This document shows positions 1 through 11,307 of a DNA stretch of 64,000 nt, in pieces (positions within the stretch are counted from its first letter, which is position 1; every line of letters starts with the position of its first letter). The DNA lies in NCBI GenBank assembly GCA_947172415.1, contig OX359193.1, positions 940,501-1,004,500 on the forward strand, written 5' to 3'. The notes under the pieces were generated by a model. That model did no database searches, was not told the DNA's origin, and saw only the letters and a program-made list of their open reading frames with translations. The stretch comes from Chondrosia reniformis. Lineage: Eukaryota > Porifera > Demospongiae > Chondrillida > Chondrillidae. The translations under genes and the position numbers were made by a program.

Positions 1-1565
1 CCCCCAGCAGCTGGTAGGATTTGGTCCCCCAGCCCCTGACAGGACTTTGTCCCCCAGCAACTGGTAGGATTTGGTCCCCCAGCCCCTGACAGGACTTTGT
101 CCCCCAGCAACTGGTAGGATTTGGTCCCCCAGCCCCTGACAGGACTTTGTCCCCCAGCAGCTGGTAGGATTTGGTCCCCCAGCCCCTGACAGGACTTTGT
201 CCCCCAGCAGCTGGTAGGATTTGGTCCCCCAGCCCCTGACAGGACTTTGTCCCCCAGCAGCTGGTAGGATTTGGTCCCCCAGCCCCTGACAGGACTTTGT
301 CCCCCAGCAACTGGTAGGATTTGGTCCCCCAGCCCCTGACAGGACTTTGTCCCCCAGCAACTGGTAGGATTTGGTCCCCCAGCCCCTGACAGGACTTTGT
401 CCCCCAGCAGCTGGTAGGATTTGGTCCCCCAGCCCCTGACAGGACTTTGTCCCCCAGCAGCTGGTAGGATTTGGTCCCCCAGCCCCTGACAGGACTTTGT
501 CCCCCAGCAGCTGGTAGGATTTGGTCCCCCAGCCCCTGACAGGACTTTGTCCCCCAGCAGCTGGTAGAATTTGGTCCCCCAGCCCCTGACAGGACTTTGT
601 CCCCCAGCAGCTGGTAGGATTTGGTCCCCCAGCCCCTGACAGGACTTTGTCCCCCAGTAGCTGGTAGGATTTGGTCCCCCAGCCCCTGACAGGACTTTGT
701 CCCCCAGCAGCTGGTAGGATTTGGTCCCCCAGCCCCTGACAGGACTTTGTCCCCCAGCAGCTGGTAGGATTTGGTCCCCCAGCCCCTGACAGGACTTTGT
801 CCCCCAGCAGCTGGTAGGATTTGGTCCCCCAGCCCCTGACAGGACTTTGTCCCCCAGCAGCTGGTAGGATTTGGTCCCCCAGCCCCTGACAGGACTTTGT
901 CCCCCAGCAGCTGGTAGGATTTGGTCCCCCAGCCCCTGACAGGACTTTGTCCCCCAGCAGCTGGTAGGATTTGGTCCCCCAGCCCCTGACAGGACTTTGT
1001 CCCCCAGCAGCTGGTAGGATTTGGTCCCCCAGCCCCTGACAGGACTTTGTCCCCCAGCAGCTGGTAGGATTTGGTCCCCCAGCCCCTGACAGGACTTTGT
1101 CCCCCAGTAGCTGGAAGGATTTGGTCCCCAAGCCCCTGACAGGACTTTGTCCCCCAGCAGCTGGTAGGATTTGGTCCCCCAGCCCCTGACAGGACTTTGT
1201 CCCCCAGCAGCTGGTAGGATTTGGTCCCCCAGCCCCTGACAGGACTTTGTCCCCCAGCAGCTGGTAGGATTTGGTCCCCCAGCCCCTGACAGGACTTTGT
1301 CCCCCACCAGCTGGTAGGATTTGGTCCCCCAGCCCCTGACAGGACTTTGTCCCCCAGCCCCTGACAGGACTTTGTCCCCCAGCAGCTGGTAGGATTTGGT
1401 CCCCCAGCAGCTGGTAGGATTTGGTCCCCCAGCAGCTGGTAGGATTTGGTCCCCCAGCAGCTGGTAGGATTTGGTCCCCCAGCCCCTGACAGGACTTTGT
1501 CCCTGACAGGACTTTGTCCCCCAGCAGCTGGAAGGATTTGGTCCCCCACCAGCTGGTAGGATTTG
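1..1565. repeat. 50-bp dimeric minisatellite in a SHPRH intron
   Basis: About 31 head-to-tail copies of a 50-bp unit made of two related 25-bp monomers. Both begin CCCCCAGC; monomer A continues AGCTGGTAGGATTTGGT and monomer B continues CCCTGACAGGACTTTGT. The A-B alternation is regular up to about 1350, then breaks into B-B, A-A-A-A and shortened copies. An AGCAACTGG variant occurs in unit pairs 2-3 and 7-8, suggesting a duplicated 250-bp block. The array runs off the left edge and lies in the intron after the last visible SHPRH exon. Confidence 0.97.
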
Positions 1566-1573
1566 AAGCTTAC

Positions 1574-4500
1574 TTTTAAGGAGGCCCAACTGTCTGATAG
1601 CCAATACTGCAGACCAGCCATGCTAGTAAAACTGAAGCAGACAACAGAGATTAACTACAAACGTCAAATAATTTATCTGTATCCATACTTTATAGAACGA
1701 AGCTGCTCGCTCCATTCCGATAACTTTTGTCTTAGATCACTCATGATGATGGAGATCAGGTCTTCAGTGTAACCAGACAAGTCCAGCCACTGTAATAGAG
1801 AGTGCATCCTGTTACTGTCTACTGTACTCTCAAAGTCATCACTAACAGAGATGGCTGCATATAGCTTTTCCTTTGAAGAAACTACAAATGCCTCTTTCTT
1901 CTCAAGAAACTTTTTTCTCAATTCTGCTGCCTGTATACAAGTTGATTTGGTGTATACATTATTGTTTGGAAACACGGGAAAAGCATGTAAACAACAAAGA
2001 ACATACACACCTGTTCCATATGGCACATTCTAACAAGCTAACTATAGTCACCAGTATGTATATATATAGCTAGTCACCAGTATCTATGACATAAATTGTG
2101 CATTGTTAGAGGTAAAACAACAATTTAAAAATTCAATCAATCAACATTCATAATATTGATGCAAAGTATGTAATTCTTGCGCACTGAGATGCCTTGCACG
2201 AATACACACGAATTAGATGCATGACACATGAATTTCTTGATTTACGGTATATTACATTGCAGGGATTTCCCCATACGTAATTACTGTAACATATAGCATT
2301 GCAAATTCGCATGAATTAAATTACATCACCTTTTCTAGAAATCATCCTTAAACTAAAACGCATGACTTTAATGCAGCATGAATTTCTTGATTTACGTTAC
2401 ATTTATTTCCATACATCACTGGACTCATATGCAAAAGTGCTCCATTTCACTAATGGTGCTATAGCAGTAGAAGAATTCACCTTTTCCATCAGCTTTTCGT
2501 CTGCCAAAGTCCTCGAGTCAGGACAATGGTCACTCTTCAGTAACTCAGCCAGTGCTTCCATTGTATGGATACGCTGGGTATAGTCACACTCAAAGTCCTT
2601 CTCGTAGTCTCCCCAGGTTACCATGGCAGTCCTGTATGCCTCAGCTGCCTCCAACCACTAGCAGAATTAAGCAACCCTTATACCATCAAGTTTGATAGTA
2701 TCAAGTGTACATATTATATATACCATATGCACTATGAAGTGTGGTATATGAATTGAAAGAATATTCTACTACGTATATGGGGTTTCTTTCAGAGAATATC
2801 CATAAAGGGTGGACAAAATACAATATAGCGATTTTAAGGGAGTAACCTAGTTAATATTTGCTAGCTATTACAATTTAGTAATTTCTTCACAGGGGCAATT
2901 TTTTTAAAGTGAAGTCAAATATTCCTCCTGTCCACCTAAGAGAGACTATAGTGAGTACAGTGGAACCTGACTGGTTAGGTCATAGGTCATAGGTCATAGG
3001 TCATCTACAGTAATAAAGAAGTGTAGCATGAATGTTAGGGACTCGAGTAGAGCAGCCATTTTAAGTAAGTCAATGTCCTAGAGAGGTGACTATTTAATAG
3101 AGATGGGTAGTAAGTGTAAATCTATAATTAAGCCTAAAGTGTAGCATTAAATGCATGTTTAGCTAAATCCATAATGGGATTGAAGCACAGCAGATACATA
3201 CATAGCTTTGAAAGCTAGGCCCAATTCACACATACACAAGGTGCTCAGGAGTATACGTATGTAGGTACCTTTTCTTGTAGGCTGTAAATGCCACCTAATC
3301 CATTAAGTGCTCCAATGTACTGTCTCAGACTTTCTACACCTTCCGTTTTAGCTCTCTTTATTAGCTGCGTTAGTAGCTCGCTCATGGTCATACAACTATG
3401 TACATAAGTGATATAATTAATGTGCACATATGTATTAACACTACTGTGTCCAGAGCCTGTGCTGGACATATACGTAATAGCTGCTGTGTAGGACAGTGGA
3501 TAACTTCTTACGTTTTCCTCATGGAAACTATTCCTCCTCTCACCACATGAGGGTGAAGGCATGCTTGTCTCAACTTCAGCAGGGGAGTCATCAGCTGCAA
3601 GATACCATTGCATGTGACTGGAATATATGTACATAACGTAGTTTTAACAAGTACAGAGTAAGCAAATAATCACTGGAACATATTATACCAAACCAGCCAA
3701 GTGATCGCAGCCTAATCTTGGCTGGGGGACCAAAGTCCTATTAAATTGGCAACCAGTGATTGCCTCACAATATTGGCCTATCATTGTAGCCTTTGCACGG
3801 CTCAGTGCAATTAACTCCCTTTGGTTCAAGTGCAGAGTACCTTTCTTAACTGAATGTATTTGGCAGACCCCAACCCCTTACCTCCTTCGAAATGTGAGCT
3901 GAGAGAGTAGCCAGTCGGACGTCATGTTGTATCATGAACCTGTCATACAACTACACACACAGGAGTACAGTATATTGGTAAGTGGGTATATACAGTATTA
4001 TACATTGATATACGTATATACATAGTAATATTTATTAGTTCTGTATGTACAACATACGTATATATGAAATGATAGGGAGTATTTATTACGTTCATCTTAG
4101 TAACAGGAAGAAGATCTCTGGGTTAAAACGTTCAATTTGACAATAATTTGTGATGCTCAACTAACCTCTAATACTAATAATATATACGTAGGTATGTAAT
4201 AGTCTATGGTGCAGGAATGAGTACATATATCAATATAAACTACAAAGTTGTATGGTAGAAACAGAAGTTATTAGTGTAAGTCTGCTAGTGCAAGAAACTC
4301 ACGTGGTACGCCTCCCTGATACACTTCTCCTGCTGCTTCTGATAGAAATGCTTCTCAACAGGACTGAAATTCAGCCACTCAATATCTTCAGTCATTTCTG
4401 GTATACCTAACTGATGCAGAATATAAAATAGAAAAAGTAATAATGACACTCTTGGAAAATGAAAAAAATTCTCACTTATGCAAACAAATACTTACTGCAC

Positions 4501-7500
4501 TTGCAATATAAACATGTACAGCAGATATACACTGAATACATATAAATACGTATAAACATATGTATGGACATCTAGGCTCTATGTATACAAATGTATGTAT
4601 AAGAACTCAAGGGGATAATCAAGCCACAAGTATTTGTACCTCTTTTGCCACATCTTTCTTGCTGTTCCTCCATAGTAACTGTGAAAATAATTCTGTAACA
4701 GGTTCTATGTTAAAGTTGACGTACGGTTCCCACAATAGCCTGTTCCACCAGAAACGAAATTGATAGGGTTTTACTCCAAGGAGCAGTAAGAGGCCGTATA
4801 GATCTAGAATATTATCAGGATTAAACAAAACTCTAATAATTGATAGGGTTTTACTCCAAGGAGCAGTAAGAGGCCATATACGTAGATCTAGAATATTATC
4901 AGGTTTGAACAAAACTCCAACAATTGCAAACTTATTAAAAGAAGAGTTAAAAATCATTAAAACAAATAACTAAACCACTTATCATTCAAACTGATGAAGA
5001 TCTTAATCATTTGTGTACACGTAGAAGTGCTGCTGATTGCTCAACAATTTTACATGCTTGGGGTAAGAGTAGATAGAATAGGGGTAGAAGCAATTAGAAG
5101 AATAACACTAATACTACTGTTTGATCAAAGATATAAGATAATACATAACTAGTAATATATGATCAAATACGTATATTAGAGTTTGAGCAAGTACACATAA
5201 TTCAAGTAGTACGTCTTGCTTGTATCAATCAGGTTTTAATTAAAAACACACCACTGTACACATGCTGGGTACTTACCGCTGACTTCTCTCTGAATTGGTG
5301 TGCCTGTCACAAACCACTTGTAGTTGGCATGCAATTGCATGCACATCTCCGAAGCTCTCCTGTTTTCACTCTCCACCATCTGCGCCTCGTCAACACACAA
5401 CTACGTACAAGTACACACAGCAACATCCTCACATGAAGTGCTACCAATAACATGTACAGTAACTATATGCTATAGTTACATATGTACATACAGTATTAAA
5501 CAAATTTAATTATAAACATTCTAATTAATGACCACTAACCCTCCACCATTTTACAGTCATTAAGGGAGATGGTGTGATCTTGTACTTCTTCTTGTATCGA
5601 AGGCTCTTCTTTGTACCATCTGCCACACAGTAAATCAAGAGATCACATAAAATAGCCACTTCCGTAGAAAAGGGTGTGGTTCAAAAAGGTGTGACTCGAA
5701 AGGTGTGGCTCAAAAAAGTGTGGCTCAAAAAGGTGTGGCTCAAAAAGGGTGTGGCTCAAAAAGGGTGTGGCTCATACTAAATATACATGGACTCATACAG
5801 TTAGTATCACTACGTGACCTATTACCTGCTAAAGTCTCTTGCACTGAGCACACACTATACAACATGTTACGGTGGGGCCACTCACCAGTTGTGGCGTAGT
5901 ATACCTCCTTCTTTAGGACATCAAAGGTGGTCAGAACTATGTCATGATCAACCAAAGTGAATGGATGGATCATCTCATGAACACCACCATAATACTGCAA
6001 TAAAAACAAAAGCACTAGCTCTCATTATACAGTACTTTTTGGGTCGGTTGTCCAGACCGGACGTTGCAATCCATAGTACCATTTGAACAAACTTGCCCAC
6101 TAGAATGACATCACCATCACCATGGTGATAACCTTTTACGATTACTGATTGCAATGTCCGGTCTGGACAACCGACCCAAAAAGTACTGTAACATTGTGCA
6201 CATCTATTGTGCAATACATAAGCAATAGCTATCAGATCATACAAAACCAAGTGATTATGCAATACCAAAATGGCTACCAATAGATTAGGGAAACAAGTAG
6301 TGGCTGGTTGATGCAGACCTGCCAAGGCTAGGCTTAGAGCATGCGTGAGACTTTCTCAAGAAATGAGTGAGACTGCCCCAAAAATGCGTGAGATTTCAAA
6401 AAAAAATTTCGCTCGCTACGCTCGCATGCATTTCCCCCAATACATTTACTGTTAACATTAGATGGCTAATACCATACATTACATCATTAATTAAAAATGG
6501 AGGAGAAAGCGCAACTGCGCTTACGGATTACTGCTAGATCATGAGTCTATAAGTCGTAATAAATGGGATACGGATGGATCATCGACAAGAATTTAAAGAT
6601 ATATACTCCACAGCCAAGGAATAGCCCCATCAGCCTGTATGGCTGATCTGCCTGCTGGGGAGACTAGAGTGAGTGTGACAGTGAGTGAGAATCAGGAAAA
6701 GGCGTGAGATCTGGCACAGATATGCGTGTGAGCGTGACATGACAGTCAAATGCGTGTGTCTCACGCCAGATGCGTGAGACTTGGCAGGTCTGTTGATGCT
6801 AGCTTACTATTGCTTTCATTTTGCCCTGAACTGTGTGCTTCTTAATCTCCTCCAACCACTGCTTAGCAATTGAGGAAGGTGAAATTATCAGAGTTGTCTT
6901 TGAGTCAATAGGCTACAAACAAAATAATATTTAATAATATTTATATATTATAGTAAACAAAAAACATACTTGCCCAGACATACATAACACCCCACCATGA
7001 ATAATCTTATCCATTTTCCCAAAGAAATTGTTACATGCATATAAGGCTAAAGATACAAAGAAACAAACTAGACCTGGTGAAAACCTATAGAGCTTTGGAT
7101 GAGGATACAGATTTACCAATTTTTCTCCCATTTTACAAAGGGACAGACAGCCACGCTTTTCTGGGAACTTCACCCTTCATCAGTGATCCTAGGAGTCTTT
7201 GTCTTTTTTGGTCCCTTCAAATGTATGTCCTTTGTGTCCACGACACACAAACCAGGAACTACTGCTCTACACATATACTGTACTGTCTTATCTTTGAAAG
7301 GGTCCATCTTTCGATCTCTTTGAGCATCTAAAGATGCCAGTCATCTAAGAAGGTTTAAAGTGCCCAAGGACTAGAAATTCCAAAACTCTATCTTTAGATG
7401 CTCAAATCGGATTAGTCAGAAGATACTCATAATATTCCATCATCAAACACTGTAGTACATTGCTTGCACATCTACAAATGAGTGTTACCTTCCGCCCGAT

Positions 7501-10057
7501 GCAGTAGATACACTTGTATTCGGACGAGAGGCACTGCTGGAAGCCAACACACTTCAAGTGCTGCCAGGTCAGGCACTCCTCACACTGGATGTATTCCCCC
7601 TTCACCTCACTCTCAGCCCCACATAAACAGGTAACCACATCTGATTGGTTACATGGGGCTGCTGGATCACTGGCGGTCACTGATGGCTGTGACTGAGCCA
7701 CTTCTGTCAAAGATCTCCTTCTACCAGTCTTCCTTGGTGACGTGAGGCTAGCTGATGGTGGAGGTGACGTGAGGATAGCTGATGGTGGAGGTGACGTGAG
7801 GCTAGCTGATGGTGGAGGTGACGTGAGGCTAGCTGATGGTGGAGGTGACGTCAGGCCAGCTGATGGTGGAGGTGACGTCAGGCCAGCTGATGGTGGAGGT
7901 GACGTCAGGCCAGCTGATGGTGGAGGTGACGTGAGGCTAGCTGATGGTGGAGGTGACGTGAGGCTAGCTGATGGTGGAGGTGACATGAGGCTAGCTGATG
8001 GTGGAGGTGACGTGAGGCTAGGTGATGGTGGAGGTGACTGATCTTCATCTTTTTTCTCTTTTCTTCTTAGTGATAAGGATAGCCGGTTGCCATCACCAGC
8101 ATCTGTTTCCATATTTGGTACCTGGGTGTGTCTGCTAAGGAGAGCTTCATAGGCTGAGAGGAACTCCTCGTCTACTCCTCCTCTTGGGTGCAGCAGGACC
8201 AGTGCAAGTACTTCCAACGTCTTTCCCAAGCCCATCTCATCTGCCAGAATGCCGCCCCCGGGCAGGTCACAAGAAGGTGGCCCTTCAAGGGAGAACCTGT
8301 ACGGCCCAATCACACAAATATATCTAGCTTTTTTGTTGTGTATATTATAATTGATTCTATACATGTTACTGATGTTCAATAAATACTAGTTATTACACGC
8401 TTTACCTGCACACCTTTCCCTTTGATGTATGACGTCATCATGCGATAAGTCAGGTTATCAAATATACATTTGGATACATTTCTCATATCATTCATCTTGC
8501 AGCAAACTGGCTTAATGGACAATGACAAGCTTCAAGCACAACCTACTAGTGCTCAGCAATTATAAATAATACGAGACTTACCTCCCACTGTAGAAACTGT
8601 AGAAAAAATCTCTTGTTGTACCATCAGGTCTGATAGCAGACAACTGGGTCCATCCTGGGTGTAAGGAACTGATATAAGGCTCCTGACCAGACTGTGAAGG
8701 ACTGAATGCTCCTTCTCTCTCCAGCATCCAACAAACTGCCTTCAACTGGTAATCCCTCAAAGTCGCACTCATCCCCAATATAGATGCATTGAGACTGCTT
8801 ACAGGCAATCTTTCCATCTGATCCACAGTGTCTCTGCCTCCCTTCAAACCCTTAACAGCTTCATAGAAAATTTGCATCCTCTTTGAAATGGGCAGAACTA
8901 GCTGTACATCTTTACTACTGTCGGGTCTCAAGTGGAGAGGAACACTCTGAGGATAACAATATGTCATCAGAGAAGTCCAACGTGAAAAATTGATCACTTT
9001 CCCTCCTTCTTCATCAGGATCTTGAGAACACAGAGGTCCAAAATCTGATAGGTAAATTCTCAATGTCATTGCAAGGCGAGAAGGAAGCTGATCTCCCTTC
9101 TGCATCACCTTGTAGGCCGCTTGAAAAGCCTCATGCAGGTCAGAATCATTGGCTATCAGGCACACGTTGCCGCTCCTGACAAGGAGGGCCCATGCATCTA
9201 GGCTGACACTTGAAGGTAAAACATCCACTTGGAAACAGCAGCAGAACGGATTGGCTACAAGTTGTTTCACCAGTAGCATCACTTGTTTATCGCTAGTTAC
9301 AACAATCTCAACAGTCTGCAGGCAAGTGATGGTGTCTAATGGCACTTCTTCTTTTTCATCAAGTGGGAAGGATGTAGTCACTTTAGTGAGGGAGAGATTG
9401 AATGATCCTATACATACAGCTGAAGTCTTCTTTGATAACAAATCCTGCTCAGTCAAAACTGGCAAAATGGCGTGTGTGTCATTTTGTGATGGTTTCCTCT
9501 TTGATTTCCTTCTCTTTTTGGCCGGCAAAATTTCATTAGTCGAGCTCCTCACTATCCTCTGGAAGAGAAAAACACGTCATTTAGTGACTATGATCACTTC
9601 CAATTTTATTATTTTTATTATTGTTATTATTATTATAATAATTATTTTGATTACAGGATTGCTGCATCCATCATATGTGGTTTTTCATGCAGGTCCTGGA
9701 TATAGGGGTAATTGGGTGAAAAGGGGGTATGAATGGTAATATAAAATAGATAAATTGGAAAGTGTCCAAAATAAAAGGCCTATATCAAGAGAATTGTCAT
9801 GCAAATGCGTTATTTAGGTAACGACTACGAGAGGTAGCGTAGCTAGAATCCACTGATGAGACATCTGAACTTAAGACCAACTTTGATCTTAAATTTCTTC
9901 AAGAGGTAACTTCTCCACGAAATTAAAAATAAAATTATAGACAAGCTTTTCATAAACAACTTACATCATCTAATGAATTCCAACAGAGACTTTTTCTTTC
10001 TTTCTTTCCTAATTTTTGAGGTATTTTCTGCTTCCTCTTTCTAGCAGAGATTTCCAT
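1574..10057 (-). CDS. SHPRH: SHPRH, SNF2-family E3 ubiquitin ligase (5' part, 15 exons)
   Basis: SHPRH polyubiquitinates PCNA in post-replication repair and is nuclear. Minus-strand exons: 10057-9965, 9558-8582, 8296-7489, 6912-6808, 5994-5886, 5619-5540, 5400-5277, 4803-4640, 4410-4303, 3950-3882, 3594-3512, 3395-3269, 2657-2481, 1930-1689, 1631-1574. All phases agree and leave 1108 open codons. Visible: a basic N-terminus (MEISARKRKQK); Walker A in GGILADEMGLGKT near residue 380; a PHD finger near 575-623 (CLCG, CEEC, WQHLKC, CIYC); TTLIISPSSI; a DEAQ box near 728; WFVTGTPIQRE; LMTPLLKLRQACLHP. These track human SHPRH in order. The H15 linker-histone domain found between Walker A and PHD in vertebrates is absent; an SPPPSASLT repeat tract sits there. 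RING and helicase C-terminal parts lie beyond position 1. It is divergent to the PTB gene. Confidence 0.93.
2960..3004. repeat. Short 9-bp tandem repeat (GGTCATAGG)
   Basis: Four adjoining copies of GGTCATAGG in an AT-rich SHPRH intron. The intron (2658-3268) shows nothing else I can name. Confidence 0.7.
3675..3835. repeat. Dispersed repeat sharing the GGCTGGGGGAC core
   Basis: It contains CTTGGCTGGGGGAC, AGTCCTATT and GGCAACCAG in the same order as repeats near 18.4, 28.86 and 39.83 kb. The 3' parts differ. Family unknown; SINE-like size. It lies in a SHPRH intron. Confidence 0.5.
4759..4910 (-). repeat. Direct duplication of a SHPRH exon start with its acceptor
   Basis: The segment holding the 3' splice site and first half of the exon 4803-4640 is present again immediately upstream. 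Both copies share TTGATAGGGTTTTACTCC, AAGGAGCAGTAAGAGGCC and GATCTAGAATATTATCAGG on the plus strand. The second acceptor would start the exon at 4887, 84 nt upstream, and the frame stays open from there into the normal exon (new residues start DLRIWPLTAPWS). Confidence 0.85.
5668..5776. repeat. 17-20 bp tandem repeat (GGTGTGGCTCAAAAA)
   Basis: About seven imperfect head-to-tail copies of GGTGTGGCTCAAAAA in the SHPRH intron 5620-5885. Non-coding by the exon model. Confidence 0.85.
6030..6188. mobile_element. 159-bp MITE, Tc1/mariner-like, TA target duplication
   Basis: Long terminal inverted repeats start CAGTACTTTTTGGGTCGG and end with the reverse complement ...CCGACCCAAAAAGTACTG; similarity runs about 40 bp inward. 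TA flanks both ends (6028-6029 and 6189-6190). There is no room for a transposase, so it is non-autonomous. The Tc1/mariner assignment rests on the TA duplication and the CAGT end. It lies in a SHPRH intron. Confidence 0.85.
6315..6791. mobile_element. 477-bp non-autonomous DNA transposon, 8-bp target duplication
   Basis: Ends are AGACCTGCCAAG and CTTGGCAGGTCT, perfect inverted repeats, flanked by an identical 8-bp direct repeat GTTGATGC (6307-6314 and 6792-6799). Eight-base duplications fit hAT or P superfamily elements. The interior repeats TGCGTGAGA-type words and has a small hairpin (GCTCGCTACGCTCGC) but no coding frame. It sits about 16 nt downstream of the 5' splice site of the SHPRH exon 6912-6808. 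Confidence 0.82.
7043..7215 (+). repeat. Divergent copy of the 240-bp dispersed repeat
   Basis: It shares AGAGCTTTGGATGA, GGGACAGACAGCCACG, TTCACCCTTCATCAGTGATC and GGAGTCTTTGTC with the 240-bp family seen at about 13 other places here. It looks older than the others. It lies in a SHPRH intron. Confidence 0.7.
7318..7406. repeat. 89-bp inverted repeat (small foldback element)
   Basis: TTTGAGCATCTAAAGAT at the left and ATCTTTAGATGCTCAAA at the right are reverse complements. No clear target duplication. It lies in a SHPRH intron. Confidence 0.6.
7742..8041 (-). repeat. Coding 27-bp minisatellite in SHPRH (nine-residue repeat)
   Basis: About 11 copies of a 27-bp unit inside the SHPRH exon 8296-7489. 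The unit length is a multiple of three, so copy-number change keeps the frame. Minus-strand product is TSPPPSASL repeated, with ASLT, AGLT and AILT variants. The opposite-strand frame is a shadow. Confidence 0.95.
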
Positions 10058-10192
10058 GATATACGTAGGTACTACAGTTCAACTACTGACGGCGCCATTT
10101 TTTAAATTGTGTCATGTGTCTCAATATTCGGTGGCCAGCCCATTAAAGGCGTGTGTATGAACACCGACTGGGGGGCGTATTAGAATACAACC
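10058..10192. promoter_or_regulatory. Divergent promoter of SHPRH and the PTB adaptor gene
   Basis: 135 bp separate the start codons of two head-to-head genes. It holds GGCGCCATTTTTT, which on the minus strand reads AAAAAATGGCGCC, like a YY1/TISU word. That ATG (10098) opens a nine-codon upstream frame, MAPSVVEL then stop at 10072, ahead of the SHPRH start at 10057. No TATA box is evident. Confidence 0.6.
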
Positions 10193-11104
10193 ATGGCTGG
10201 ATTGGTAGAGAAAATCAAAAATAGTCCGCTTATGCCTCGAAAGAATAAAGGAAGGTACAACTTAGAATCTGCGGAAACGAAAGATCCATTCAAAAGAGGA
10301 ATCTATTTTCACTGCGAATTCGTTAGTTCAGTGGAAGTGAAACACAAACATGACAATCCAGAAGTCCAGAAGACAGTGAACGAGAGTTGGGAAAAAGAAA
10401 CGGCAGATGATAGAAAGTTGCGAAAAATGTACATTGTCGTATATGCCGAATCCATTGTAATCAAAGATCGTGAAACCGGCGATCTATGTGACAATATACC
10501 CATCCATCGAATTTCATACGCAGGTACTTCAATGCAGCAACCACATCTGTTTTACTTTATACACCGGGTTCGTACCTCTTCTACGCATGTTAAGATGGTT
10601 GCGGAGATATTTCGGCTGACCTCAAAGGAAAAAGTGAAAGGGATGGTACTAACAATATCCAAGGCCTTTAATATTGCATTCAAAGCCTGGCAAACTCATC
10701 GGAGGCGTGTAGAGAAAGAAAAAAAGCGTGCTGCTGGATATAGCCCGCAGTTGCCTCGTAAAAGCGAGATTAAAGCTACGAAAGATGCAGCTCACTTCCA
10801 ACTGGATACGAAGGGAGAAGTAGCACGTCCTAGAAGTGACTCCCTGCCAGATGAAAAAGATATTCCGAAGATCAATCCAGCCGTGGCCAGAATAAAAGAA
10901 TCTGTAACTAATGAAGAAACTGGTAGCACTCATGATGTAAATCTCACAGGGGAATTTGAGGAATCATTTTCAAACCTGAGCATTGAGATAAAAAACCCAG
11001 AAAGGTTGAGAACAAGTTTTATAGATACCCCTGCAGATTTTGATTACGAAGCAATAAAGAAAGTTGCAGATGCTGGATCAGTGGAGAACCTGCTAGACAT
11101 TTAG
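10193..11104 (+). CDS. PTB/PID-domain adaptor protein, LDLRAP1(ARH)-like, intronless
   Basis: A single open frame of 303 residues. A phosphotyrosine-binding domain spans about residues 36-180: FHCEFVSSVEV at its start, YIVVYAESIVIKD, IHRISYAGTS, LFYFIHRVRT, and the C-terminal helix VLTISKAFNIAFKAWQ, which matches LDLRAP1 VTLTVAQAFKVAFEFWQ. PTB adaptors of this group bind NPxY tails of lipoprotein-type receptors and link them to clathrin and AP2 at the plasma membrane. After a basic stretch (HRRRVEKEKKR) comes a low-complexity tail ending SVENLLDI, which resembles an unfinished clathrin box; that reading is tentative. The start is the ATG in AACCATGGC. GLOD4 begins about 200 bp downstream. It could equally be a GULP- or FAM43-like PTB protein; orthology is not settled. 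Confidence 0.82.
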   Translation: MAGLVEKIKNSPLMPRKNKGRYNLESAETKDPFKRGIYFHCEFVSSVEVKHKHDNPEVQKTVNESWEKETADDRKLRKMYIVVYAESIVIKDRETGDLCDNIPIHRISYAGTSMQQPHLFYFIHRVRTSSTHVKMVAEIFRLTSKEKVKGMVLTISKAFNIAFKAWQTHRRRVEKEKKRAAGYSPQLPRKSEIKATKDAAHFQLDTKGEVARPRSDSLPDEKDIPKINPAVARIKESVTNEETGSTHDVNLTGEFEESFSNLSIEIKNPERLRTSFIDTPADFDYEAIKKVADAGSVENLLDI

Positions 11105-11307
11105 ACTTACTTTGATAATAATGGCACTAGATAAGGTAGATTTGAAAACCAAATTATAGTAATAATGTAATCTTTGAATATAGTAATAGAAACCTTTGAA
11201 TATGGTGTGAAAGATGGTTGTTTGTAATTTTATGGTAGCTAGATACAGCACAATCTCGTTAAAAAAGAAGTACACTCCGCCCTCAAGTGATCGGCTTTAG
11301 GATTAAA

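Noticed and set aside
8406-8495. Possible SHPRH exon with a good donor (CAG/GTAAAG)
   Set aside because: Its phase fits neither neighbour, while the exon ending at 8582 joins directly to 8296 in phase and gives the expected SGRFSLEGPP...GGILADE.
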